The notes under the pieces are model-generated. The model searched no databases. It was not told where the DNA came from and was given only the letters and a program-made list of their open reading frames with translations. Both the position numbers and the translations under genes were made by a program. A stretch of DNA of 10,069 bases from DAOTTW01 sp034437615 (GTDB taxonomy: Bacteria > Chloroflexota > Anaerolineae > Aggregatilineales > Phototrophicaceae), in the NCBI GenBank assembly GCA_034437615.1, contig DAOTTW010000257.1, positions 1 through 10,069 of the forward strand, read 5' to 3'. This document shows, piece by piece, positions 1 to 5,504 of this stretch; the stretch's first letter is position 1; the number at the start of each line of letters is the position of its first letter.

Positions 1-86
1 ATTTCAACCATAGGTTTCGGGCGTGTTCCTGTTTCTTCAGAAAGACGTGTGCCGAAGCCCCCCGCGAGTATGCCGACTTTCAACAT
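1..86 (-). CDS. rfbF: Glucose-1-phosphate cytidylyltransferase-like protein (N-terminal fragment, runs off window)
   Basis: An open frame starts at ATG 86-84 and runs off the left edge after 28 complete codons. The peptide begins MLKVGILAGGFGTRL and continues SEETGTRPKPMVE. This is the nucleotide-binding signature of sugar-nucleotide transferases (LAGGxGTRL, then RPKPM). The SEET spacer and KPMVE ending are, from family knowledge, typical of glucose-1-phosphate cytidylyltransferase, which makes CDP-glucose from CTP and glucose 1-phosphate for deoxysugar and surface-polysaccharide synthesis. A strong Shine-Dalgarno sequence, AGAGGAAG (minus strand, 100-93), lies 6 nt before the ATG and supports this start. 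Repeat A begins about 50 bp upstream. The family call is good for so short a stretch, but related sugar-phosphate nucleotidyltransferases cannot be excluded without the rest of the gene. Confidence 0.8.
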   Translation of the reverse strand, partial: MLKVGILAGGFGTRLSEETGTRPKPMVE

Positions 87-135
87 GTGTCGCTTCCTCT
101 GAGTATGGGTAATGCGTGTACAAGTGAGCGTTTTT

Positions 136-206
136 CATAGCGGACGCAGCAAGCCGCGTCCCTGCATGACCACTGTGAACCGTAGGGACGCCGTTCCTGG
201 CGTGTA
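136..206 (+). repeat. Interspersed repeat A, copy 1
   Basis: This copy closely matches 4695-4764 and, in reverse complement, 7304-7358. It carries two inverted repeats. The first is GGACGC...GCGTCC (142-161). The second is ACGCC...GGCGT around GTTCCT (188-203). Between them is the shared core CCACTGTGAACCGTAGGGAC. There is no coding potential. It looks like a REP- or MITE-like hairpin element, here in the leader of the nucleotidyltransferase gene. Confidence 0.85.
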
Positions 207-240
207 ACTCTACTCAGCCAGGCATTTTTGGCCCTCACCC

Positions 241-321
241 CCTCAATCCCCCCTCTCCCACCATACCCAGACACAGATGGAGAGGGGGAAGCAAGTCGTT
301 TAAAGCCCCTCTCCCAGTGCC
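241..321 (+). repeat. Repeat module C, copy 1
   Basis: A pyrimidine-rich module beginning CTCAATCCCCC and ending GCCCCTCTCCCAGTGCC. It contains a 10-bp inverted repeat (CCCCCTCTCC 249-258 with GGAGAGGGGG 279-288). The same module recurs at 9997-10069, where the second arm is degenerate or deleted, and in reverse complement at 9768-9838. Confidence 0.8.
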
Positions 322-343
322 AAAGGCACGTTCGGGAGAGGGG
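306..343 (+). repeat. Two-tier hairpin spanning the C/D module junction
   Basis: The outer arms CCCCTCTCCC (306-315) and GGGAGAGGGG (334-343) are perfect complements. The inner arms GTGCC (317-321) and GGCAC (325-329) close an AAA loop. This is one of the strongest intergenic stem-loops in the window. It has no T-tract, so I do not call it an intrinsic terminator. Confidence 0.75.
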
Positions 344-368
344 TTTGGGGTGAGGGCTGAGTAGTTAC
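322..368 (+). repeat. Repeat module D, copy 1
   Basis: The part at 330-368, GTTCGGGAGAGGGG and onward to GTAGTTAC, matches the reverse complement of 4773-4811 at 37 of 39 positions by eye. In this copy it links module C to module B; in the second copy it abuts the 3' end of the oxidoreductase gene. Confidence 0.8.
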
Positions 369-483
369 AGGCCAGTGCCCTGTCCCTACAGGGTCGCAAT
401 CATTCACAACAGGTCTGTAGGGACGTGCAATGGCACGTCCGCCACACAGGAACAACGAAAAACCAAATACCTACCCCTGTAAA
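369..483 (+). repeat. Repeat module B, copy 1
   Basis: A 115-bp unit that is nearly identical to 9881-9996. It holds CCCTGT/ACAGGG (378-393), a longer pairing GTCCCTACAG (382-391) with CTGTAGGGAC (415-424), and a perfect 8-bp stem GGACGTGC/GCACGTCC around AATG (421-440). It ends in CAAATACCTACCCCTGTAAA. The open frames across it are short and unlike any protein I recognise, so I treat it as non-coding. Confidence 0.88.
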
Positions 484-485
484 GA

Positions 486-511
486 GGGGTGGCGTCATCC
501 GCCATAACGAC
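486..511 (+). repeat. Repeat module E, copy 1
   Basis: This 26-bp segment matches the reverse complement of 7278-7303 at 24 of 26 positions. It contains a short GGCG...CGCC hairpin. It directly follows module B here and directly adjoins repeat A at the other site, so the modules combine differently at different loci. Confidence 0.7.
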
Positions 512-657
512 CCACAGGTTACGAAGGCAAGTTTAAACCTTAACGCATCAATGCGCTACCGTCTGAACGGACACGCACACTGCATCCATCAAGCCACCAA
601 CATTCAACCGTCACCTACAACCTGATACACGTTGGCGTAGCCGTTAGATCATCTCTG
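512..657. other. Non-coding stretch with no recognised content
   Basis: Between module E and the hairpins downstream of the binding-protein gene I see no gene with a plausible ribosome site, no RNA gene and no copy of the other repeats. The short open frames crossing it have no recognisable motif. Confidence 0.5.
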
Positions 658-673
658 TGACGGTCAGCCGTCA
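658..673. repeat. Small hairpin downstream of the binding-protein gene
   Basis: A perfect inverted repeat TGACGG (658-663) / CCGTCA (668-673) with loop TCAG. It lies 70-90 nt past the stop of the substrate-binding protein gene in its direction of transcription. No U-rich tail follows in either direction, so it could be an mRNA-end stabiliser more readily than an intrinsic terminator. Confidence 0.5.
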
Positions 674-681
674 TGTGGGGA

Positions 682-701
682 GGACGCGCCGAGGCGCGTC
701 C
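682..701. repeat. GGACGCGC hairpin, short member of the repeat family
   Basis: A perfect 8-bp inverted repeat, GGACGCGC (682-689) and GCGCGTCC (694-701), with loop CGAG. It shares the stem type of module B and stands 42 bp from the stop codon of the substrate-binding protein gene. That is where REP-like hairpins often protect the 3' end of an mRNA; this role is inference. Confidence 0.65.
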
Positions 702-743
702 CTGTATAACAGTTGCGAGGGCTATCACTCCGACGAAGCGGGG

Positions 744-2117
744 CTACTCGTCAGCGGCTTCCAGAGCCAGTTCAAGCTCTTCGTTGGCGAATTCGTTCAG
801 TTCGGCCATGATTTCCGAGATCGGGCGGTCATCGGTGCCGGTAAAGATCGCAGCCATCGTCTCGGCAGCAGCACCACGCACGGGGTCATAGCCCGGAACC
901 TGCGGCTCGGTGGTGCCGTATTGCAGCAGATCGAACGCACTGGCGTAGGCGTCGTTCTCTGCGAAGTATTCTTCCAGACCACTGGCAACGCTGGCGCGTA
1001 CCGGGAAGTAATTGCTGGCGCGTGCCCAGTCGTCCTGAACGTCAGGGGAGGTGTAATACTTCATGAAAATCCAGGCGGCGAGTTCTTGCTCTGGGTTGCT
1101 GGCTGGGATGCTGACGCTTGCGCCGTAGATATTCATGGTCGGTTCTTCGGTGACGTAGGGCACCGGGCCGACGCTCCAGTTATGGTCCGCGCCTGCTTCG
1201 ATGGCGCTACGGTAGAAGGGCAGGCCAGAGCTAGAGCCGACGGTGAACAGCGTGGTGCCGTTGCCGAAGTTGGTCTGGTCGCCAAAGCGCTCGAAGATTT
1301 CGCCCGCGCAGCCATCATCAGCCAGCCCACGCAGGAATTCCATCGCGGCGACTGCTTCTTCGCTGTCGTAGTTGTATTCGCCGGCTTCATAGTCGAAGAC
1401 ATCGCCACCGAATGCGAACGTCCAGCTAGCAAGGCGCGAGGCGTCGTAGCTGATCTGATAGCCGATAGGCGCGGCGTCACCGGTTGCGCCGCTGAACGGG
1501 TTCTCGGTGGCAGCGCAGGCGGCTTCGCGGAATTGCTCCGGGGTGGTCGGCGGGCCGTCGAAGCTGATCGCGCCCGCTTCGGCCAATTCTGCCAGCCAGT
1601 CGCTGTTGTAATACAGGACTTCCATAGAGCGGTTCGGCGGGAAGCCCAAGCGTTCGTTATTGGATGTGGCGATGACATCGGCAGCGAGGAAGCTGGGGAA
1701 GAAGTCGTTCACTTCTTCTTCGGATAGGCCCCAGGTCGGGCTGTTGATGAAGAGGCTGGTATCGACCAGATCACCGGCGATGTCGTAGGTGGCGGCCTGG
1801 TTACCGTAGGCTACGACCAACTCCGGCAGGGCTTCGGTGTCGCCAGCAGCGATGTTGGTGGTCATGCGCTGGAAGATGTCGCCGTAGCCACCCTGGTTGA
1901 TCGCTTCGACGGTGATGCCGAATTCGTTGGTTTCGTTGAAGGTCTCGATGATGCGCGTCAGCTCTTCTTCACGCTGACCGCTGTGCTGATGCCAGAAAAC
2001 GATGGTCTGGTCACTGGGGTCCACGTCGGCATAGGGGTCATCCTGAGCCAAAGACGGCACGGCCATAATAAACAAGGCGACCACGAGGGCCAGAAGCGTA
2101 CTCAATTTCTTCACCAT
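744..2117 (-). CDS. Carbohydrate ABC transporter substrate-binding protein (extracellular solute-binding family 1)
   Basis: This 457-residue protein captures a carbohydrate-type ligand outside the cell and delivers it to the two permeases encoded just upstream. The N-terminus MVKKLSTLLALVVALFIMAV is a signal peptide with a likely signal-peptidase I site after PSLA. No lipobox cysteine is visible. The mature protein has the family-1 (MalE/UgpB-like) layout: IVFWHQHSG near residue 39, then a long acidic two-lobed domain. Only two cysteines are present (C201 and C270), possibly a disulfide. Start ATG 2117 is preceded by AGGAG 10 nt upstream. The gene is last in its operon, after the permeases, separated by 132 nt containing hairpins; many relatives place it first. 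Ligand identity cannot be read: sugar or glycerol-phosphate classes are both possible. Confidence in the family is high. Confidence 0.93.
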   Translation of the reverse strand: MVKKLSTLLALVVALFIMAVPSLAQDDPYADVDPSDQTIVFWHQHSGQREEELTRIIETFNETNEFGITVEAINQGGYGDIFQRMTTNIAAGDTEALPELVVAYGNQAATYDIAGDLVDTSLFINSPTWGLSEEEVNDFFPSFLAADVIATSNNERLGFPPNRSMEVLYYNSDWLAELAEAGAISFDGPPTTPEQFREAACAATENPFSGATGDAAPIGYQISYDASRLASWTFAFGGDVFDYEAGEYNYDSEEAVAAMEFLRGLADDGCAGEIFERFGDQTNFGNGTTLFTVGSSSGLPFYRSAIEAGADHNWSVGPVPYVTEEPTMNIYGASVSIPASNPEQELAAWIFMKYYTSPDVQDDWARASNYFPVRASVASGLEEYFAENDAYASAFDLLQYGTTEPQVPGYDPVRGAAAETMAAIFTGTDDRPISEIMAELNEFANEELELALEAADE

Positions 2118-2127
2118 GTATTCCTTA

Positions 2128-2132
2128 CTCCT
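2128..2132 (-). promoter_or_regulatory. Ribosome binding site of the substrate-binding protein gene
   Basis: AGGAG on the minus strand ends 10 nt before ATG 2117. It is followed by a second purine stretch, AAGGA, only 4 nt from the start. This supports the chosen start and suggests strong, independent translation of the last gene of the operon. Confidence 0.6.
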
Positions 2133-2146
2133 GTAGATTGTTATTT

Positions 2147-2161
2147 GTTTGAATGCAATTC
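2147..2161 (+). promoter_or_regulatory. Putative operator upstream of the binding-protein gene
   Basis: GTTTGAATGCAATTC contains the inverted pair GAAT/ATTC around GCA. It lies 30 nt upstream of the binding-protein start. It matches GTTTGCATTGCAATTC at 4538-4553, upstream of the first permease gene, except for one substitution and one inserted base. Two such sites in one transporter cluster suggest a common sugar-responsive regulator. This is inference, and no regulator gene is in the window. Confidence 0.4.
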
Positions 2162-2181
2162 GTTAATGATGAGGTGCTAGC

Positions 2182-2201
2182 GTGAGCAAGTGCCTGCTCA
2201 C
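2182..2201 (-). repeat. Stem-loop in the permease / binding-protein intergenic region
   Basis: A perfect 7-bp inverted repeat, GTGAGCA (2182-2188) and TGCTCAC (2195-2201), with a 6-nt loop. No T-tract follows. With the neighbouring hairpin at 2215-2236 it separates the permease part of the message from the binding-protein part. It may act in processing or stability to raise binding-protein levels, as known for intergenic hairpins in maltose operons; that is analogy. Confidence 0.55.
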
Positions 2202-2214
2202 TCCCTCAACGGCA

Positions 2215-2236
2215 GCGTGTGGCGAAGCCAGCACGC
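2215..2236 (-). repeat. GC-rich stem-loop just after the MalG-like gene
   Basis: GCGTGTGGC (2215-2223) pairs with GCCA and CACGC (2227-2236) around a GAA loop, with one bulged G at 2231. It begins 14 nt past the permease stop codon. No U-tail follows on the minus strand, so full termination is unlikely; attenuation or protection of the upstream permease message is possible. Confidence 0.55.
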
Positions 2237-2249
2237 CCTCGATAGCCCA

Positions 2250-3212
2250 CTAACCCTTCAAGCCTGTCGTCGCAATGCCTTCGGTGAAGGTCTTTTGCGC
2301 CATGAAATACAGGATCAAAATGGGAATAATCGTGATGAACGCGCCAGCCATCAGCAAGTGGGTGCTCGTGCCGGCCTCATCCTGAAAGCGCGTCAGGCCG
2401 ACGGTGATCGGTCGCCAGCGTGCGTCGTTGGTCACGATCAACGGCCACAAGAAAGCATTCCAGGAGCTAATGAAGGTCAGCAGGGAGACCGTCGCTATGG
2501 CCGGGCGGCTGATCGGCAGCACAATCTGAACCAGGAAGCGTGCATGGCCAGCGCCGTCGATGCGTGCCGCCTCCCATAGCTCATCGGGGATTTGCGCGAA
2601 GAACTGGCGCAGCAAGAAAATGCTGAAGGCGCTGCCCATGAAAGGCACGGAAAGCGCCGGGAGCGTGTCAATCCACGAGTTACCGAGCGCCACCGACACA
2701 AATGGGAAGTCCGAGGTCGTTTCGGGCAGGGCGATGATGGAGCCGTTGACGATCAAAAAGTTTGGGATGAGCGTCACTGCCTCCGGGATCATCAGGGTCG
2801 TCAGCAGCAGCGTGAAAACCGTGCTGCGGCCCACAAAGCGGATGCGTGCGAAAGCGTAGGCCGAGGTGATCGAGACGAACAGCAAACCGGATAGGGTTGT
2901 CGCCGTGATGATGATGCTGTTCATGAAATAAACGCTGAACTGGGCCTCTTCCCACGCTTCGACATAGTTGCCGAATTGCGGTGTTGCAGGCAACCACTGG
3001 CGCACCTGCGTTTCGCCCAGCGTCATCAGCGACGTTGAAATCATCCAGAAGAAGGGCACCATCGCGATAAAGGCGAAGGTGGCCAGGCCAACATAGAGCA
3101 AGATGCGCCCGATAGGTAGGCCGGAGAACGGACCTTGTTGGCGGGTGCTGGCCCCTGTGGAGACAGCGACACCCGCTGATGCTGATGATGATGAGAATGT
3201 CGTATCAGCCAT
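2250..3212 (-). CDS. Carbohydrate ABC transporter permease, MalG-like
   Basis: An inner-membrane permease half of the sugar importer, 320 residues from the chosen start. A Ser/Ala/Thr-rich cytoplasmic N-terminus is followed by six membrane segments of the MalG type. The EAA loop that docks the ATPase is clear as EAARIDGAG (residues 214-222), followed by ILP-type residues LPISRP, and the C-terminus ends EGIATTGLKG, typical of MalG relatives. I choose ATG 3212 because it overlaps the upstream permease stop in the pattern ATGGCTGA (8 nt shared), a usual translational-coupling arrangement. The frame can be extended to a TTG at 3230, but no ribosome site precedes it. The partner permease is upstream and the binding protein downstream. 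No ATPase is encoded nearby. Confidence 0.93.
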   Translation of the reverse strand: MADTTFSSSSASAGVAVSTGASTRQQGPFSGLPIGRILLYVGLATFAFIAMVPFFWMISTSLMTLGETQVRQWLPATPQFGNYVEAWEEAQFSVYFMNSIIITATTLSGLLFVSITSAYAFARIRFVGRSTVFTLLLTTLMIPEAVTLIPNFLIVNGSIIALPETTSDFPFVSVALGNSWIDTLPALSVPFMGSAFSIFLLRQFFAQIPDELWEAARIDGAGHARFLVQIVLPISRPAIATVSLLTFISSWNAFLWPLIVTNDARWRPITVGLTRFQDEAGTSTHLLMAGAFITIIPILILYFMAQKTFTEGIATTGLKG

Positions 3213-4452
3213 AGAAGACTCGCTTTTCAAAGACAGTACGCTGAATTTGCGTCAGTGCCAGGATAATCAGGAACAGCACAATCGCCTGTGCCGTTGCTTC
3301 GCCCCAGCGATTCTGCACGCGGAACGTATCGAAGATCACCAGCGCTGAGGTGTTGAGGCTGCCCTGTGCGGCAGGCGTCCGCATGATGAAGAGGGTATTA
3401 AACGCGGTAAAAGTACCGATGAAGCCCAGAATTGATAGATAGAAGGTAATCGGTGAGAGCAGGGGTAGCGTGATATGCCGAAACAGGTGCCACTCCGTCG
3501 CGCCATCGACCTTAGCAGCCTCATATAAATCGTTGGGGATGTTGCCCAGGCCAGCCAGGAAGATCACCGCGTTGTAACCTGTGTACGTCCAGACGCCGAG
3601 GATAATCACCGATACCAGCGCCATGCTCGGCCCAGCCAGAAAGCCCTGTAAATCCCAACCGAAGATCACATTGACGAACGGACTCGGCTCAGAGAGCCAG
3701 CGTTGCACATCGGAGCCGAGGGCAGCAAGCACCTGATTCGCCAATGAGGTATCGCGCCCGCTAAAGACCGTGCCGAACACAACCGCCGCCGCGACGGTGG
3801 GCGTGACGTAAGGCAAGAAGAACAGCATACGGAATAGCTCTTTGCCCCGGATGTTCTGGAATAGCACATAGGCCAATATCAGGCCGAGCGTAAGCTGTAG
3901 CGGGATGCTGCCAACGGCGTAATAAAATGTAATCTGCAACCCGCTCAGGAAGTCGCTGTCGCGGGTGCCGAGCGCATCGCCCATCACGGTGTAGCCCTGT
4001 GCGATGACAGACAGCGCCAGCGCCAGGGTCGGGAAGGCGACTGCTAGACGCAGCAACAGCGACCGATTGCTTCTATCCGCTCTGAAGGCGTTGTTCCACA
4101 GCCAGTAAGCGACAATCAGCAGCAAGAAGCCGACCACGAAGAGCGCCGCGCCGCCCCAACTGCCGACGACGCTATCTTCATAGTGCGTCAAACAGTTGCG
4201 TATGTAGCCCAATGCAGCACTGAAGATGTTGGTTGCTGTCTCGCTCGCCTCACAGAAGAAGCGGCCCTGCCGGATGTTCCAGCGGTGCAAGCTCATGTAC
4301 AGGGCATAAGTAATTGGGAACAGGCCGAACAGGAAGATTAGAAAGACCGCCGGTGTGACGAACGTCCAGCCTGCGATATTTTCAGAAAGTTTCCTGTTGC
4401 CCGATAACAAACGCCCAGAAAATGCGTTTTTACGTTTATGCGATAGTCTCAT
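3205..4452 (-). CDS. Carbohydrate ABC transporter permease, MalF-like, with an enlarged N-terminal membrane region
   Basis: The first gene of the importer operon encodes a 415-residue inner-membrane permease. After one membrane segment (about 28-53, WTFVTPAVFLIFLFGLFPIT) comes an extracytoplasmic stretch with two cysteines (C67, C87). Two extra hydrophobic segments follow (about 100-120 and 131-153), and then the conserved binding-protein-dependent permease core. The EAA loop is YEAAKVDGATEW (310-321), followed by HITLPLLSP. Most sugar permeases of this class have about 290-320 residues, so this one carries roughly 100 extra, recalling the eight-segment layout of E. coli MalF. Start ATG 4452 is the only early ATG. 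A weak GGAAG lies 16 nt upstream, farther than ideal, so the start is less certain than the family. The next permease gene overlaps its end. Confidence 0.92.
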   Translation of the reverse strand: MRLSHKRKNAFSGRLLSGNRKLSENIAGWTFVTPAVFLIFLFGLFPITYALYMSLHRWNIRQGRFFCEASETATNIFSAALGYIRNCLTHYEDSVVGSWGGAALFVVGFLLLIVAYWLWNNAFRADRSNRSLLLRLAVAFPTLALALSVIAQGYTVMGDALGTRDSDFLSGLQITFYYAVGSIPLQLTLGLILAYVLFQNIRGKELFRMLFFLPYVTPTVAAAVVFGTVFSGRDTSLANQVLAALGSDVQRWLSEPSPFVNVIFGWDLQGFLAGPSMALVSVIILGVWTYTGYNAVIFLAGLGNIPNDLYEAAKVDGATEWHLFRHITLPLLSPITFYLSILGFIGTFTAFNTLFIMRTPAAQGSLNTSALVIFDTFRVQNRWGEATAQAIVLFLIILALTQIQRTVFEKRVFYG

Positions 4453-4537
4453 GGGTTCAAAGTCAACTTCCGTTGCCTACTTGATCGCTCCGATAGCCAT
4501 GCTGACGTGCGCCTGGTTGAGACTGTCTTTCGGCTAC

Positions 4538-4553
4538 GTTTGCATTGCAATTC
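4538..4553 (+). promoter_or_regulatory. Putative operator upstream of the transporter operon
   Basis: GTTTGCATTGCAATTC includes the 11-bp palindrome TTGCATTGCAA (4540-4550, odd centre). It lies about 86 nt upstream of the MalF-like start and matches the site at 2147-2161. The region farther upstream (4592-4640) is AT-rich and probably holds the promoter, but I cannot pick convincing -35 and -10 boxes on the minus strand. Confidence 0.4.
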
Positions 4554-4657
4554 AGGGGCTTATTCGTGCGTCCCCAGAAGCGACCCTAATTTAGCGACGA
4601 ATTGATACAGTTTATTTAAGTCTATATTAAAAAATGTCGTGTGTTTCGAGAACTGAC

Positions 4658-4684
4658 GGGGTAGCGCCACACAACAGCGTGGCC
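4658..4684 (+). repeat. Leading segment attached to repeat A, copy 2
   Basis: GGGGTAGCGCCAC... contains a GCCAC/GTGGC inverted pair and resembles 7235-7261 at about 21 of 27 positions. Both lie next to repeat A copies, so it may be another module of the same family. The match is modest. Confidence 0.4.
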
Positions 4685-4694
4685 TTGCGTCTCT

Positions 4695-4764
4695 CATGGC
4701 GGACGCAGCAAGCCGCGTCTCTACATAACCACTGTAAACCGTAGGGACGCCATTCTTGGCGTCC
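4695..4764 (+). repeat. Interspersed repeat A, copy 2
   Basis: Closely similar to 136-206. It has the GGACGC...GCGTCT stem (4701-4720, with a wobble at the end) and the perfect 7-bp stem GGACGCC/GGCGTCC around ATTCTT (4745-4764). It lies between the transporter leader and the oxidoreductase 3' end, adjacent to the inverted module D. Confidence 0.85.
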
Positions 4765-4772
4765 GAGGCGGC

Positions 4773-4811
4773 GTAACTGCTTAGCCCTCACCCCAAACCC
4801 CTCTCCCGAAC
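4773..4811 (-). repeat. Repeat module D, copy 2 (inverted)
   Basis: The reverse complement matches 330-368 at 37 of 39 positions. It stops 10 bp from the stop codon of the oxidoreductase gene and so forms that gene's immediate 3' flank. Confidence 0.8.
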
Positions 4812-4821
4812 AGCCACGTTG

Positions 4822-5454
4822 CTAGCGCTTGATCTGTGGTAAGGCCGCAACGATGGGTTCAGCCTGTGCCCGCGTCATGGGCGCGTTGAATAGCGGGCCG
4901 TGCGGCTCCGTCCAACGTGCGGTATACAGGCCGCCGAGGTCCCACACATCGAAGCCTGTATCGCTGATAAGCTGGCTGGCCTGGCCTTTAGCGTTCGCAT
5001 CGTCACCGCAGATGAACGCCAGCAGGCGCGGCTCTGCATGGTGATTGTGCGCGATGTGCTGAAAGTGAATGTGGTTATACGTCTTAACAGTACGCGCACC
5101 CGGCAGCTTCGCCGCGATTTCCTCCGCAGCGGTGCCACCCTCCACATAGCGCGGCCCACTGGCTGTAAAGGGATTGACCGCATCCAGCACCAGCTTGCCC
5201 GACCAATCACCACCCGCTTGCAGCGCAACATCAAGCACACCATAGGGCGGCGCAAGCAGCACAGCCTCAGCGAATTGCACTGCCTCAGCCGGGGTGCCGT
5301 AGCTGGCACGGCTGCCAATTTCTGCCGCCAGCGCCTTCAGCTTATCCTCTGAGCGGGAAAAGCTAAACATCACATCATGGCCGGCCTGCGCCAATAGCCT
5401 GCCCACGTTCGTCCCGATGCGACCTGCACCGATAATACCTATTTTCATCGCCAT
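4822..5454 (-). CDS. NAD(P)-binding oxidoreductase of the F420-dependent NADP reductase family
   Basis: A 210-residue cytoplasmic Rossmann protein. MKIGIIGAGRIGTNVG at the N-terminus holds the dinucleotide-binding GxGxxG (G9, G11, G14). SFSRSEDKLKAL follows the second strand, where cofactor specificity is set. LVLDAVNPF and VKTYNHIHF match, from family knowledge, the conserved stretches of the F420:NADP oxidoreductase / COG2085 group. Members transfer hydride between NADPH and F420, but many homologues in organisms without F420 have unknown substrates, so I name only the family. Start ATG 5454 has a good AAGGAAG upstream. A second in-frame ATG two codons later is a less well spaced alternative. 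It lies 50 nt after the SulP gene with no terminator between them, so co-transcription is likely. Repeat module D begins 10 bp beyond its stop. Confidence 0.85.
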   Translation of the reverse strand: MAMKIGIIGAGRIGTNVGRLLAQAGHDVMFSFSRSEDKLKALAAEIGSRASYGTPAEAVQFAEAVLLAPPYGVLDVALQAGGDWSGKLVLDAVNPFTASGPRYVEGGTAAEEIAAKLPGARTVKTYNHIHFQHIAHNHHAEPRLLAFICGDDANAKGQASQLISDTGFDVWDLGGLYTARWTEPHGPLFNAPMTRAQAEPIVAALPQIKR

Positions 5455-5504
5455 AACATCACTTCCTTGTGCTCTGCACGTTATCTATGCCGGATAGCCT
5501 TAAA

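Noticed and set aside
306..343. Intrinsic terminator
   Set aside because: The stem is strong but no T-tract follows on either strand, and the structure recurs as part of a dispersed repeat.
136..483. Possible CRISPR array, given several repeats in a row
   Set aside because: The modules are of different lengths and sequences and are not evenly spaced. There are no uniform repeats with unique spacers and no cas genes.
425..625. Small plus-strand frame in the left repeat array
   Set aside because: Its first half is repeat module B and module E, which recur elsewhere as non-coding hairpin sequence. No ribosome binding site or protein motif is visible.
657..1727. Long plus-strand open frame of 356 codons opposite the binding-protein gene
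   Set aside because: It is antisense to a gene with signal peptide, ribosome site and family match, begins in repeat sequence, and has no recognisable domain. It results from GC-rich codon bias.
3213..3230. TTG start at 3230 for the MalG-like permease
   Set aside because: No Shine-Dalgarno precedes it, and ATG 3212 gives the standard 8-nt overlap with the upstream stop.
4540..4594. Small plus-strand gene upstream of the transporter operon (frame 4355-4594)
   Set aside because: Most of it overlaps the MalF-like gene in antisense, and no ribosome site or motif supports it.
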